From Owenia fusiformis (Eukaryota; Annelida; Polychaeta; Sabellida; Oweniidae): DNA of 64,000 bases. The notes under the pieces were generated by a model that worked only from the letters and a program-made list of their open reading frames with translations, searched no databases and had not been told where the DNA came from. Of the stretch, positions 24,101-32,975 are shown in pieces. The position numbers were made by a program, and so were the translations under genes. The number at the start of each line of letters is the position of its first letter. Within the stretch, counting starts at the first letter, position 1. Location of the stretch: NCBI GenBank assembly GCA_903813345.2, contig CAIIXF020000004.1:23563985-23627984 (forward strand), given 5' to 3'.

Positions 24101-25004
24101 GTTGGATTATATTATGATGACTGATTCTGATACCCTCCTTGACCCAGACTGCATCGCTCATTTGTCAAATTTAATCGAGTCTGATTCCAGTCTTGGTGCT
24201 GTTACGGGTAATGTCGGGATCTTCAATGCTAATGAGAGCCCTATCTCTTATTTAAGCGCAGTTAAGTACTGGTACGCTTTTAACATTGAGCGTTCCGCCC
24301 AAAGTTTGTTTGGAGTGGTCTCTTGCGTGTCGGGACCACTGGGACTATACCGTGCGAAAGATGTTGAAAAGGTGCTACATGAGTGGTATTTTCAAAAATT
24401 TCTTGGAGTGCCGTGCACTTACGGAGACGACAGACATCTTACGAATAGGATACTCTCTCTGGGGAAAAATGTAAAATTTACACATTTAGCAACTTGTACT
24501 ACGGAAACACCGACAAATATGATCCGATGGATTGTCCAACAAACACGATGGACGAAGTCATTCTTTCGTGAACTTGGCTTTAACTTGATGTGGGCTTTCA
24601 AAGTTAATTTCTATCTCACGTGGGTGTTATTATACCAAGGGATTTACCCTTTCTTCGTATTGGCAAGTATCGTTACGCTGCTGTTCTCAAACTCAGCAAA
24701 TAGTATTGCAACATTATTAGTTGTCATGATTCTTGTCAGCACATTTAGGGCGGTCCTCGCCTTTGCTATTGCTAAGCAACCGCGTCTGTTAGTCTACATT
24801 ATATACAGTTTCCTGTACGTTATATTTATGATTCCAACGAAAGTACATGCAGTATTAATGCTGTGGGACACCGGCTGGGGCACATCGAGTAGACTAACTG
24901 TGAAAAACGGAAATCCTATCCACCTTATACCGATGTGTCTCTGGAGTAGTCTAATCGTCGGAGGTGTCACGTACAATTTTATAACAAATCTGTTTCTCGA
25001 GTAA
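19663..25004 (+). CDS. hyaluronan synthase with long N-terminal extension (3 coding exons)
   Basis: Exons 19654-21164, 21806-22112 and 23712-25004. All junctions are GT/AG and the phases fit (phase 2, then phase 0), giving one frame of about 1033 residues from the ATG at 19663. Family hallmarks are in order: two N-terminal membrane helices (~516-538, ~552-574), VVVDG (634-637), GKR (717-719), DSD (741-743), GPLGLYR, GDDRH (841-845), QQTRW (879-883) and WGTSSR (992-997), with more membrane helices between the last two and after. In this GT2 family the enzyme sits in the plasma membrane, joins UDP-GlcNAc and UDP-GlcUA into hyaluronan and extrudes the chain. GDDRH with QQTRW and WGTS separates it from metazoan chitin synthase. 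Vertebrate enzymes are ~550 residues. Here ~500 extra residues precede the core, and the protein stops 36 residues after WGTSSR, without the final helix and tail. Product specificity is inferred from family. Confidence 0.9.
21316..21790. mobile_element. mariner-like transposon relic in intron 1
   Basis: Starts with GGGGTGAGCCAAACAAATCT, like the ends at 3822, 50512 and 63286. A translated segment at about 21500-21660 (LEFYLWGYFK, then NNPRRELKQEVRKQMR) resembles the C-terminal DFFLWGY... region of mariner-type DDE transposases. Two inner arms (about 21434-21474 and 21687-21731, CATGGCAATTTTACAAAACATGCTC-like) are inverted. Only a fragment of the transposase remains. Confidence 0.55.
21806..22112 (+). 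CDS. hyaluronan synthase exon 2: N-terminal membrane pair
   Basis: Acceptor ATATTTTCAG before 21806 and donor GTTAGT after 22112. The exon supplies residues 501-603: a basic PRIKKKH lead, helix 1 (GFRIFYLSMSIGLVIGLMLV), a short loop, helix 2 (WAQTVYGLV ... SFFAII), then a basic linker ending at VALQ. This is the same layout as the N-terminus of known hyaluronan synthases, where the strand after this linker opens the glycosyltransferase fold. Confidence 0.88.
22147..22683. repeat. fold-back repeat in intron 2 of hyaluronan synthase
   Basis: CTATCACACCAAACTAGTTCT near 22151 pairs with AGAACTAGTTTGGTGTGATAG near 22659. Further in, AAAACGGGCT (22206-22215) pairs with AGCCCGTTTT (22634-22643), so the arms are imperfect over ~70 bp. 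The interior has short CATGAAGTTYGTAAACAGA direct repeats (about 22444 and 22589). Confidence 0.7.
23009..23259. mobile_element. 251-bp inverted-repeat element in intron 2
   Basis: 26-bp terminal arms: CTGTAGCCTGTATTTCTTTA at the left end and TAAAGAAATACAGGCTACAG at the right end, extended by AAAAGGG / CCCTTTTT. A smaller hairpin with GATATACAGGCTACAG sits just inside the left arm. No ORF. Confidence 0.8.
23712..25004 (+). CDS. hyaluronan synthase exon 3: catalytic domain and C-terminal membrane region
   Basis: The acceptor TTTTTACAG precedes 23712 and the frame begins IVGYREDP, matching the conserved first strand of the GT2 fold. The exon carries all catalytic motifs and three to four hydrophobic segments (about 898-927, 932-955, 961-986, 1008-1029). 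The TAA at 25002-25004 comes right after NLFLE. A weak donor-like GTAATC overlaps the stop codon (CTCGA|GTAATC), so a spliced form with another C-terminal exon is possible, but I found no convincing downstream exon. Confidence 0.92.
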   Translation: MVGYREDPAYFRNCILTARDCAGPIYVVIVVVDGHEERDAYMAEIVTEVFGPDVTMQIILDELAANIDEDAWQDLVVKPVAEYLGDGSEYTGAIREEDEEITYKVLAIRQLHEGKRSAMHCAMRLLIDLGLDYIMMTDSDTLLDPDCIAHLSNLIESDSSLGAVTGNVGIFNANESPISYLSAVKYWYAFNIERSAQSLFGVVSCVSGPLGLYRAKDVEKVLHEWYFQKFLGVPCTYGDDRHLTNRILSLGKNVKFTHLATCTTETPTNMIRWIVQQTRWTKSFFRELGFNLMWAFKVNFYLTWVLLYQGIYPFFVLASIVTLLFSNSANSIATLLVVMILVSTFRAVLAFAIAKQPRLLVYIIYSFLYVIFMIPTKVHAVLMLWDTGWGTSSRLTVKNGNPIHLIPMCLWSSLIVGGVTYNFITNLFLE

Positions 25005-25134
25005 TCCAGTGTTTATTGTCCCCAAGGGATACAGTTCTCTCCAGTATGGAACGCTAAGGTGTCCTCCAGTAGGTTCCCTAACCAAGTATAAACTTATCCA
25101 GTCTAGCTATGAAGCCCCGATTTATGTAATAATT

Positions 25135-25140
25135 AATAAA
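25135..25140 (+). terminator. probable poly(A) signal of hyaluronan synthase
   Basis: AATAAA 131 bases after the stop codon, in AT-rich DNA. This gives a short 3' UTR. No cDNA evidence is available here. Confidence 0.5.
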
Positions 25141-25710
25141 GAAATCACACATAGCTAGGCATGATATATAAAATGTTTACCAATTAGGACACATTACTTA
25201 CAATAAAATTCATTCTTTATTTCACAACAGAGTGAATGGCTATTTTCCGAAAAGCAAATTAAGTGAAAAGGTAGGTGTTAATGCACGTCATAATGCCAGA
25301 AGGTTGAACCTTGCAAAACGCTTGCAAAAAGTCTCTATATGGATTTCATTATTTTTTAATTAGAAGACAACATCTTTTGTAATGTGTGAAAACGAATAAA
25401 GCACGTGACTTTAACCCATCATTAGTTTTGTTTAGTTTAATAAAATGTTATTTCTGTTTTAAAGGGTTTACTTAAATACAAATGAAATCCACGATTAAAA
25501 ACCCAACAGTCGACCTCGGCTTACGAGACACCGATAAAGCATGATGAACATATATGATAAACTGGTTTAACAGTTGAATTGAGTAAATTAGAGTATTACA
25601 ATTGAACATATTGAATGAGATCAAAATAGATGTTCACCTCTGAAAACTGAACAATTCGGAGACAATATGACTGGAGTATCGACTTGACAGTAAAGCATGT
25701 ACATGGTATA
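25141..25710. other. intergenic, no gene seen
   Basis: No exon or repeat recognised. Confidence 0.5.
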
Positions 25711-25905
25711 CTGTATAAGTGGTAATTTTGCCTAATTATAATTTGCCTAATTTTTGTCAAGTTCGGAAAATTAAATGTCGGAAATATTATATTCATAATG
25801 TTATCTAATGGGAAGTTTCTTGTCATTAGGAAAATTAAAATTAGGAAAATTGTAAAATTTGATCATTCGGCAAATTAACCACTCGATTAAATACCACTTA
25901 TACAG
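25711..25905. mobile_element. MITE family B, copy 2 (TA-flanked)
   Basis: Ends CTGTATAAGTGGTA and CCACTTATACAG with flanking TA on both sides (25709-25710, 25906-25907). Same orientation as, and closely similar to, 2754-2958, with a short internal deletion. Confidence 0.88.
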
Positions 25906-25907
25906 TA

Positions 25908-26668
25908 GATAAATATACACAGAGATGTCATTTTAAAATACAATAAAGGAAAATGATCACATATTTATGGCTTGAAGAGTAACGTACACACATTTTCACA
26001 GTTTTAAAACATTTTAAAAAGAAGCTCCGAATGTTCTTTGCATGTAGCATTATTAGGAGGCCCCGTATCATACATCAATTTAAGGATAGTATTCTTTACC
26101 ATTTATTTATTATATAATTCCCTTTCTCCTACTTCCAAATCTACCACTCCCATATCTACCATATGTCTCTATTAGAAACCTCGGCTGAACTTGGCAGGAA
26201 TTTTTTATTTAAGTCAAGGCCAAATTTTAATGTCTAGGTCAAATATATTCCATTCCAATCTAGGCAAATTTTACAAAGATATTGAGATATTAAAGGTAAA
26301 AAGTTATAAAAGCACTTGCTTTAAATATCTGACCAATGTTTTAAAAGAAAAAAACATCGACAGATCATGGATTTGTTTTCAAATAGACCCCGAGTGTCTG
26401 TTTATCTTTATTCTTCAAAAACCACAAGGGATTCATTTATCCCATTTCAGGGAGAATTTTAAAATTTATTTTTGCATATTCTGCAAAATTTTCTTTGAAA
26501 TCCATGCATTTTCAAAAATATTTTTTCGAAATAATAAATATGGACATTTTGGCCCACTCCGTAGATATTAAATGTCATCGAGGGATATGCTGAAACCCGT
26601 ATAAAACAGTTTTGTCTCATCTTCTTCATTCGCATGAAGCTGCTACACGTATACGAAGACATACTAAA
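25908..26668. other. intergenic, no gene seen
   Basis: AT-rich. One plus-strand open frame (26191-26571) has no recognisable motif and is not called. Confidence 0.45.
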
Positions 26669-28191
26669 ATGAATTGCACGATAAAAATACAGAAATACAT
26701 TTCATTATTTGTAGTAATACTCGGAATGTTATTTTGGGGAACTCAAAATGGTTGGAACATATTCGCAGTTGCGATGAAGAAAATATTGAACTGTACTCAA
26801 ACCGATATCGAGAACATCGCAACAAGTGGTGAAATTGGTGCATTCGTTGTATGGATTTGGACCGCAAGTGACATCTATAGTTGCTTTTGTACTTACTGGA
26901 CTCGGATATCCTCTGATGTGGATGACAGCAGAGTTCACAGGATATTTCAGGTCAAATATTTGGCTTGTGTACATTACTTACTGTATCACGATGCTTGGAC
27001 AGGCATGGTGTTTCGGCTATTGGGACCAACTCAATTAATTTTAAAGAAAATCACCTTGGAAAAATAATTGGTCTTATCTATGCTATGTCTGGCGTAAGCC
27101 CTGGAATTTTAAGTCTCATATATGATAAGTATTTTGTGCTGGGACATATTCTGGACGAGGAGAACCAAAATGTTGGAGAATTCATGATTTTTATACATTC
27201 GTCAATCTGCTAGGGATTGTGGGTTTTAGGACAGTGCCCGTAGACACAATACCAACTTTGGAGGATACAGAATTAAAGGAAACCAAAGCCACAAATGATA
27301 ACACCAAGGAAAATACACAAATTACTGCCGATGGACGAGTCAGCGAGAAAGAAGAGAAAAATAGAATCGAACACAATGACAAGACTCCACTGATCAAATT
27401 ATATCCTCAAATACACTAGAACTTGAATGTTGCAAAAGATTTCATATTTTATTTTGGATCGTTTGCATCATTGGTTGTGTGAGTACATCTTTCTGCACGA
27501 ATATCACAATAGTCGTGAAATCTGCACATCTCGAAGCAAGGTCAACATTATTTACTACGGTTATTCCAATTTGTAGCTCGATAGGTCGGCTATTTTGTGG
27601 AACATTACCTGACTATATCCGAGAGGGCTTGAGCGCCAGCACGTCCAGGCTTGGCGATTGGGCGCCGTAATCACGAGGTTGCGAGTTCGAGACGTGTGTG
27701 CTCCTTGTGTATTTTCATTGAAAAACTGGAAAAGATTACCCATTTCCTCTGTGGTGCTGTTCACATATATTTTGGCGTGCATTTGCCAAACTGTCTTCAT
27801 AATTTTAATCAAGTCTACTTGATCTTGTTTTGAACTTCTATAATTTTGACTACAGTAAACGGTGCAGTAATTGTATTCATTCCTCTAATTGTCATTGGCC
27901 TATTAGGCAATAAGTATTTTGGACAAAACTTGGGTAAAACCCTGATCGCCAATGGTGTAGGAGCGCTTGTATTTCTAAAAATCTTTAGTTTATGATTTAA
28001 ACAGCCCAGCAGGGTCCATCGATTGTTATGGACAGGCGTGTAGTATGTGGACATTTGCGATATATGCCATCATGACACTGATTGTGACTTGTCTCAATAC
28101 CTTGTTGATCTATGCGGAATGGTCCGCTCAAAAGCTAGAAGAGTATCATTTTCCGTTTGTTAGATCTTCTATTCATTCAAACATAATATGA
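26669..28191 (+). pseudogene. MFS transporter (nodulin-like type), inactivated
   Basis: Translated pieces in different frames line up as one 12-helix transporter: an N-terminal helix (FVVILGMLFWGTQNGWN), TSGEIGAF, FVLTGLGYPLMWM, then GKIIGLIYAMSGVSPGILS, a hydrophilic central loop rich in K, E, T and D (about 27245-27410), PICSSIGRLFCGTLPDY, and two C-terminal helix pairs ending at 28191. Lesions: frameshifts near 26845, 27040 and 27185, in-frame stops at 27417-27419 and 27480-27482, a frameshift near 27985, and ~220 bp of foreign DNA between about 27615 and 27837. No introns are evident, so the source was an intronless gene or a processed copy. MFS proteins of this type move small metabolites across membranes; the substrate cannot be told. 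Sequencing errors could explain one frameshift but not all the damage. Confidence 0.8.
27615..27837 (+). mobile_element. tRNA-derived SINE inserted in MFS pseudogene
   Basis: The block interrupts the transporter between GTLPDY and the helix starting AVIVFIPL. It contains GGGCGCCGTAATCACGAGG followed by TTGCGAGTTCGAGAC, which matches the anticodon-arm to T-arm arrangement of tRNA-derived SINE heads, with a B-box-like GAGTTCGAGAC. An A-box candidate is GAGCGCCAGCACG. The rest (about 27710-27837) would be the tRNA-unrelated body. Boundaries are approximate and I see no other copy in the window. Confidence 0.55.
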
Positions 28192-28474
28192 CAAAACTTT
28201 TGGCATTTATATAAAAGTACCTCTGACAGAGTTTGTGTCTTCTATCAATGTTTCAAAGTGTCGTATATTGACACTACAATCACAACAACCTTGTCGTTTA
28301 TTTACCGTTTCACGTGGTATCGGATGTATGCCAAAATATGTGAAATTCCAACTTGATTTCCTTTTGAAACAATGAAATATCTTGCTCTGAAAGAAAATAA
28401 TTCTACCTTCAAAAAGGTTGTCAAGGTATTGAAAAATACATTTTTATACTACAGACATCGACATGCTGAGACTA

Positions 28475-28760
28475 TGATGTGTTACGGATATCGGGACCAT
28501 GGTACGCCATCTGCCTGTGCACTGTGTAACGGATACAGGGACTATAGTACATCATCTGTACTGTGCACGAGACCTATATGTGTCACAGGGACTATTGTAC
28601 ATCATTTGCCTGTGCACGAGACCTATATATGTGTCACAGGAACTATGGTACATCATCTGCCTGTGCACGAGACCTATATGTGTCACGGGGACTATGGTAC
28701 GCCATCTGTCTGCACTAGATCTATACCTATAATAGTACGCCACCTGGCTGTGCACTAGAT
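28475..28760. repeat. ~50-bp minisatellite
   Basis: About five units containing GTACATCATCTGCCTGTGCA and CGAGACCTATATGTGTCAC, more diverged at both ends. Open frames on both strands here are by-products of the repeat. Confidence 0.85.
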
Positions 28761-28800
28761 CTAGATCTACATGATCTAAAAGACGATCGACTACCTCCAG

Positions 28801-28982
28801 CTGATGCTTTATATCACATAAATCATCTATGTAAATTAGTTAAGTAATAACAAGAAACAAATATTCAATATCTGTCACTGCACTGCATGGTGTACCTGCA
28901 TCAAATGCATCAAAAATCATCTGATTCTTTATATCACATAAATCATCTATGTAAATGATTTAAGTAATAACAAGAAACAAAA
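28801..28982. repeat. ~62-bp direct duplication
   Basis: 28801-28862 and 28920-28982 share CTTTATATCACATAAATCAT and TAAGTAATAACAAGAAACAA with one or two differences, separated by ~57 bp. Confidence 0.85.
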
Positions 28983-29349
28983 TTCCGAACATGCACTCCG
29001 GCCTTAACTTGTCTATTCAATTCATATTTATATCATTTGCAAACAGGAATCACTCCTTCCCCACATTGTCTACATCTTCCAGTTTTGCACAAAGAGTGCA
29101 CTTGTGTGCCTAGAAAAGACTGGTGAGAAGATTTGTTTTGTTCAGTGAAAACATTTTGAATTCTTTCACTGAATTGTCTTGTTTGTTATACATTTTATCA
29201 AAACATTCTTCTTCACATTCATACATTAGTATACTTGTGCAAAAGTGAGAGATGTAAACATTGAGGGGAAAGAGTGATTCAAATTTGAAAAATAACATGT
29301 GACTCAATTGAGGAATGCAGCAAATTTCCGAACATGCACCTTGACCTTA
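28983..29349. mobile_element. TTAA-type palindrome family T, partial copy 1
   Basis: 29037-29349 forms an imperfect hairpin: GAATCACTCCTTCCCC near 29047 against GGGGAAAGAGTGATTC near 29265. It ends AACATGCACCTTGACC followed by TTAA, like the right end of the complete copy at 30233-30648. A second right-end fragment (CCGAACATGCACTCCGGCC then TTAA) lies at 28984-29006, so two copies have been damaged or merged. Confidence 0.7.
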
Positions 29350-29606
29350 AGAAAATGATTAAATAATGGAACTTAGCTGTGTCTGTACTGTATTAATTTG
29401 ATATGATATATATAACATATTTCATTAAATAGTTGGTAAGTGTAAACACAAAAATTGGGCCTATACGAACATGCATGCAGATTTACCTTAAAACAAACCA
29501 TTGCTCCAAACAAGATACAATATGATATATATTTTTTGCTATTGAATGCACTAATCCATTTACAACCGATCGCAGGGATACACTGAAGGCAATGCCCCAA
29601 TCAAAT
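29350..29606. other. intergenic, no gene seen
   Basis: Short AT-rich spacer with no recognised content. Confidence 0.4.
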
Positions 29607-29750
29607 AATGCCTGGGTCACCTTTGCTCCGATCCATCGGCCGGCGCCCGGCCGATTGAGTGTTTTGTTCAATATTGTATTCAATTTTGAACAAAATACTC
29701 AATCGGCCGGGCGCCGTAGTGAAAATCGGGGCAAATATGACCAAGGCATT
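29607..29750. mobile_element. GC-rich palindrome family P, copy 1
   Basis: A 144-bp near-perfect hairpin. The ends AATGCCTGGGTCAC and GACCAAGGCATT lead into CGGCGCCCGGCCGATTGAGT and its mirror, with a short AT-rich loop (TATTGTATTC). Flanked by TA. Other copies: 29753-29880, 32071-32199, 35557-35697, 37366-37510. Confidence 0.85.
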
Positions 29751-29752
29751 AT

Positions 29753-29880
29753 CTCCGATTCATCGCTCGGCGCCCGACCGATAAGTGTTTTGTTCAGAAT
29801 TGCATTCATAATTGAACAGAATACTCAACCGGCCAGGCGCTAGCCAGCCGATGAATCAGACCTTATGTGACCTCGGCATA
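29753..29880. mobile_element. GC-rich palindrome family P, copy 2
   Basis: Directly follows copy 1. Arms TCGGCGCCCGACCGAT and the mirrored CGGCCAGGCGC, ending GACCTCGGCAT. More diverged, especially at its left terminus, which lacks the AATGCC end. Confidence 0.75.
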
Positions 29881-30228
29881 AGCTAACTGTGCAATAGGCC
29901 TTTTGATTCCATTATGTAATTCGTTGAAGACGATTTTTGAGCTTGGTTCGTCTCGGGGAAGGAGTGTATACGTAGGAGCTTCAATAAAGTGAAAAGTAGG
30001 TGTTTCCTTAGATTTCCCTTGACCCAGTTGAATTCCCTTTATTGACTCATTCAGACCTTCAAAGGAGCTAGTGTGAATTATTTATATCTTTTCAGTGTTT
30101 TGAAGTAAAGCATTTGTCTTGTTAGTCCAACAACATTAGACCTAGCCCGGGCCTCGTTTCTTATCTGACATGTGTTATGGCCCGGCTAGGTCTAACCTCC
30201 ATGACCATTTTGCCTTTGATGCGTTAAT
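29881..30228. other. intergenic with a short GC-rich hairpin
   Basis: TAGACCTAGCCCGGGCC (about 30138-30154) pairs with GGCCCGGCTAGGTCTA (30179-30194) around a 25-base loop. No gene seen. Confidence 0.55.
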
Positions 30229-30232
30229 TTAA

Positions 30233-30648
30233 GGGCAGGGTGCATGATGGGAAATTTTCTGCATTCCTCAATTGAGTCACATGTTATTTTTCAAACAAGA
30301 ATCACTCCTTCCCTTCATTGTCTATATCTTCCAGTTTTGCACAAAGAGTGCACTTAAATGTGCCTAGAAAAGACTTGTGAGAAGAATGTTTTGATAAAGT
30401 GTATAAAAAACAAGAAAATTCAGTGAAAAAAATCAGAAAATTTTCAGAAATTTTTTTCACTGAATTTTCTCATTTTTTATACAATTCACAAAACAAACCT
30501 TCTCACAAGACTTTTCTAGGCACAGAAGTGCACTCTTTGTGCAAACTTGGAAGATGTAGACAATGTGGGGAAGGAGTTATTCATGTTTGTCAAATAACAT
30601 GTGACTCAGTTGAGGAATGCAGAAAATTTCCCAACATGCACCCTGTCC
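30233..30648. mobile_element. TTAA-flanked palindromic MITE, family T, complete copy
   Basis: A 416-bp fold-back with two arms of ~200 bp. The left end GGGCAGGGTGCATGATGGGA pairs with the right end TCCCAACATGCACCCTGTCC, and pairing continues through TGCATTCCTCAATTGAGTCA and TGCACAAAGAGTGCACTT to a centre of AAATTCAGTGAAAAA / TTTTTTTCACTGAATTT. TTAA occurs on both sides (30229-30232, 30649-30652), the target duplication typical of piggyBac-type transposons. No ORF of its own, hence non-autonomous. Relatives: 28983-29349 and 31866-32070. Confidence 0.88.
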
Positions 30649-30652
30649 TTAA

Positions 30653-31865
30653 TCGTTCAGCAGGTTTCGACAAGCGGAACTAATTGAACCCTGAAAACAT
30701 GGCAATATTACACAAAGAATGTGATTCAAGCATGCATACATACCTTATAAACACATACACCCCGTCCCGTATCCCCCTTAGACCCTATTGATGCATAATT
30801 ACGAAAATATTGGAGACAGGTTTGGAATATGACGAAAATGTCGGTCAGTTTCGGTAACATCGAAATTGCAAATCGTTTCAGGAATTAACCGTCATCACGG
30901 CACTGCATTAACGAACAGTTGGTTTGCAATTAATAACTATTTTGCGTGTATATACGCGCTATATAAATTAATCAAAGATACCTGTTATCCTCAAAATTGA
31001 TCTTTTTATCCCGAGTAATCGCGATAATAATTATCAATCTATTTGACAACAATTTCGTTTCGCTGGTAGTTTAATTTTACGATCCGGGACACTCAGACGA
31101 ACAGACACAATGACGGACATGCGGAAATGTCACTTTAGAGATTGGTAAGTGTAGCCTCATTTTACTCGTATAAATGAACATTTAACACAATAATATTGTG
31201 TTAAATCGCTTGATGTTACACTGTATGTGTTTTTATATTATTGTCAAGTATCAGTTGCACCATATTGCGGAAAAATGGTTTCGATGGATTCAGAACTTGC
31301 ATCAAAAGAAAGAATAGTAAGGAGGTTAAACTCAATAATGGCCCCAAGAAAATTCCTAATAATAAAGAACGCCGTTATTGAGTTTAACGACGTTGAACTA
31401 TTGTCTTGTCTGGTCTTTCACGTATCTTCTCCAAGAGGTATACGTTTGATTTTGTACAAAAACTATATATAAGGCATTTTTATTGATTTAGATCGCCTAC
31501 CCGAATCACCTACCCGAATCTAAATGACAAGCAATCAAATTGCAACAGTGTATGGATCTGTACACGAGGCCTAACTTGTGATCTCCTTTAGGAAACCCGT
31601 TAGTTGTATTGCGTCAGTAAAACCTAAAAAAACTCAAAATATCATTATGCAATAATATATGGAAAAATATATTCCAATTGTACATAAATGACATTTGTTT
31701 ATCTTGGATTGCTTCTAGTTTAGCTTATAAAGTGTATGGCCTCTTATATTTTGATGCTTCTATGCCATAGTATTTTCAAAAAGATTAACATGGCTGAAAT
31801 GTTTTAAATTACAAGAGGGCACAGGCTTATTGCACAAAATAACTAAATAATCTGAAATACTTATA
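30653..31865. other. intergenic; one perfect palindrome, weak exon candidates
   Basis: ATTTAACACAA and its complement TTGTGTTAAAT form a 27-bp palindrome at 31180-31206. A short frame from the ATG at 31110 ending at a good donor (GTAAGTG, 31145) and an open stretch at about 31250-31437 look mildly exon-like, but their phases do not join. I do not call a gene. Confidence 0.4.
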
Positions 31866-32070
31866 CTCCTTCCCCACATTGTCTATATCTTCCAGTTTTG
31901 CACAAAGAATGCACGTATGTGCCTAGAAGAGACTTGCGAGAATAATGTTTTGATAAAGTGTATAAAAACAAGAAAATTCAGTGAAAAAATTCAGAAAATT
32001 TCAGAAATCTTTTTCACTGAATTTTCTCGTTTTTTTATACATTTTACAAAACAAATCATCTCACAAGTCA
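31866..32070. mobile_element. family T palindrome, inner fragment
   Basis: Matches the inner arms of 30233-30648 (TCTTCCAGTTTTGCACAAAG, AAAATTCAGTGAAAAAATTC and the mirror). The right arm stops at CACAAGTCATTTGCTTC, where family P copy 3 begins, so the outer right arm has been lost or replaced. Confidence 0.8.
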
Positions 32071-32199
32071 TTTGCTTCGATTTTCACTACGGCGCCCGGC
32101 CGATTGAGTATTTTGTTCAAAATTTATTACAATATTGAATAAAGCATTCAATCGGCCGGCCGCCGGCCGATGGATCGGAGCAAATGTGACCCAGGCATA
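32071..32199. mobile_element. GC-rich palindrome family P, copy 3
   Basis: TTTGCTTCGATTTTCACTAC, then CGGCGCCCGGCCGATTGAGT, an AT-rich loop, and the mirrored arm ending GACCCAGGCAT. The right arm has a small GGCCGGCCGCCGGCCG expansion. It is fused directly to the family T fragment on its left. Confidence 0.82.
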
Positions 32200-32975
32200 T
32201 CTGAGATTTCATCCTAAAAATGTATTCCTCTGAATGATAAATAAGGGCTTGACAACCGAGACAATGGGAAACTAAGAGCCATTTCTTCAAGGCCATGGTA
32301 ACAGGCATCTTAGATTTGTGTCGGAATTGCCTAATTTTAATTGTCAACTCAAATCAAGGTAACAAGTGCATCTTGAACTTTGTTATGATTTATTTGTATT
32401 GTGTAATTATCGAGTACATAGTGTAATTAATAGGCATACAATTTTAGGCAAACGTGTCGTTACTTGGGTCTCTAGATGCCATTGTTTGCTATTCGGGATT
32501 GGCCCTTAAGATTTGGTGCTCCGCTTTGGACATTATTGATTCAATATAAATACAATTAGCCCTAGTATTTGTAGAATTGAGCATTTATATTTGTAATATA
32601 ATTCAATTACATGTCTCTCCGGATGGTATCGTCTATATATAGTTTGACATTGAATATGCTTTTCCATTTCCATTTGCATTTTGTTTGCGGTAAATATCCG
32701 ATACTAGTGACGTCATTGAAACACGCTATGTACATTTACAAGACATAAGAAGAAAACAAATGTTCCCGACCAAATATGCTTATATTAAATATTAAGATTA
32801 AGATTAAGAGTTTTGTTGATTTTACCTAATTGAAATGACATGTCCTAGTGTTACCAAAATCAGGCTATGATGTTTGATTTGGTTTGCTTAAAACTGACCT
32901 CTTCTAAGTTTTGAAAGCAGTCCGTCACAGAAGTCGTCTGCAACAGGTACCCATCTCCGCGAAGCATCCCACAAG
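32200..32975. promoter_or_regulatory. upstream region of CAP gene, TATA-like box
   Basis: TATATATA occurs at about 32632-32640, ~340 bases before the start codon, in otherwise unremarkable AT-rich DNA. TTTTGAAAGCAG just before 32917 could instead be a splice acceptor for a non-coding first exon. Transcription start is unknown. Confidence 0.3.

Noticed and set aside
23712-25004. Chitin synthase as an alternative call
   Set aside because: The motif set GDDRH + QQTRW + WGTSSR, the two-helix N-terminus and the close overall pattern match hyaluronan synthase; metazoan chitin synthases are much larger with EDR and QRRRW-type motifs and many more helices.
26191-26571. 126-codon plus-strand frame upstream of the MFS pseudogene
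   Set aside because: No motif, no link in frame to the transporter, base composition like the intergenic DNA.
31110-31437. Possible two-exon small gene (ATG at 31110, donor at 31145, open stretch to 31437)
   Set aside because: The phase left by the first piece does not match either plausible acceptor of the second, and the peptide is not recognisable.
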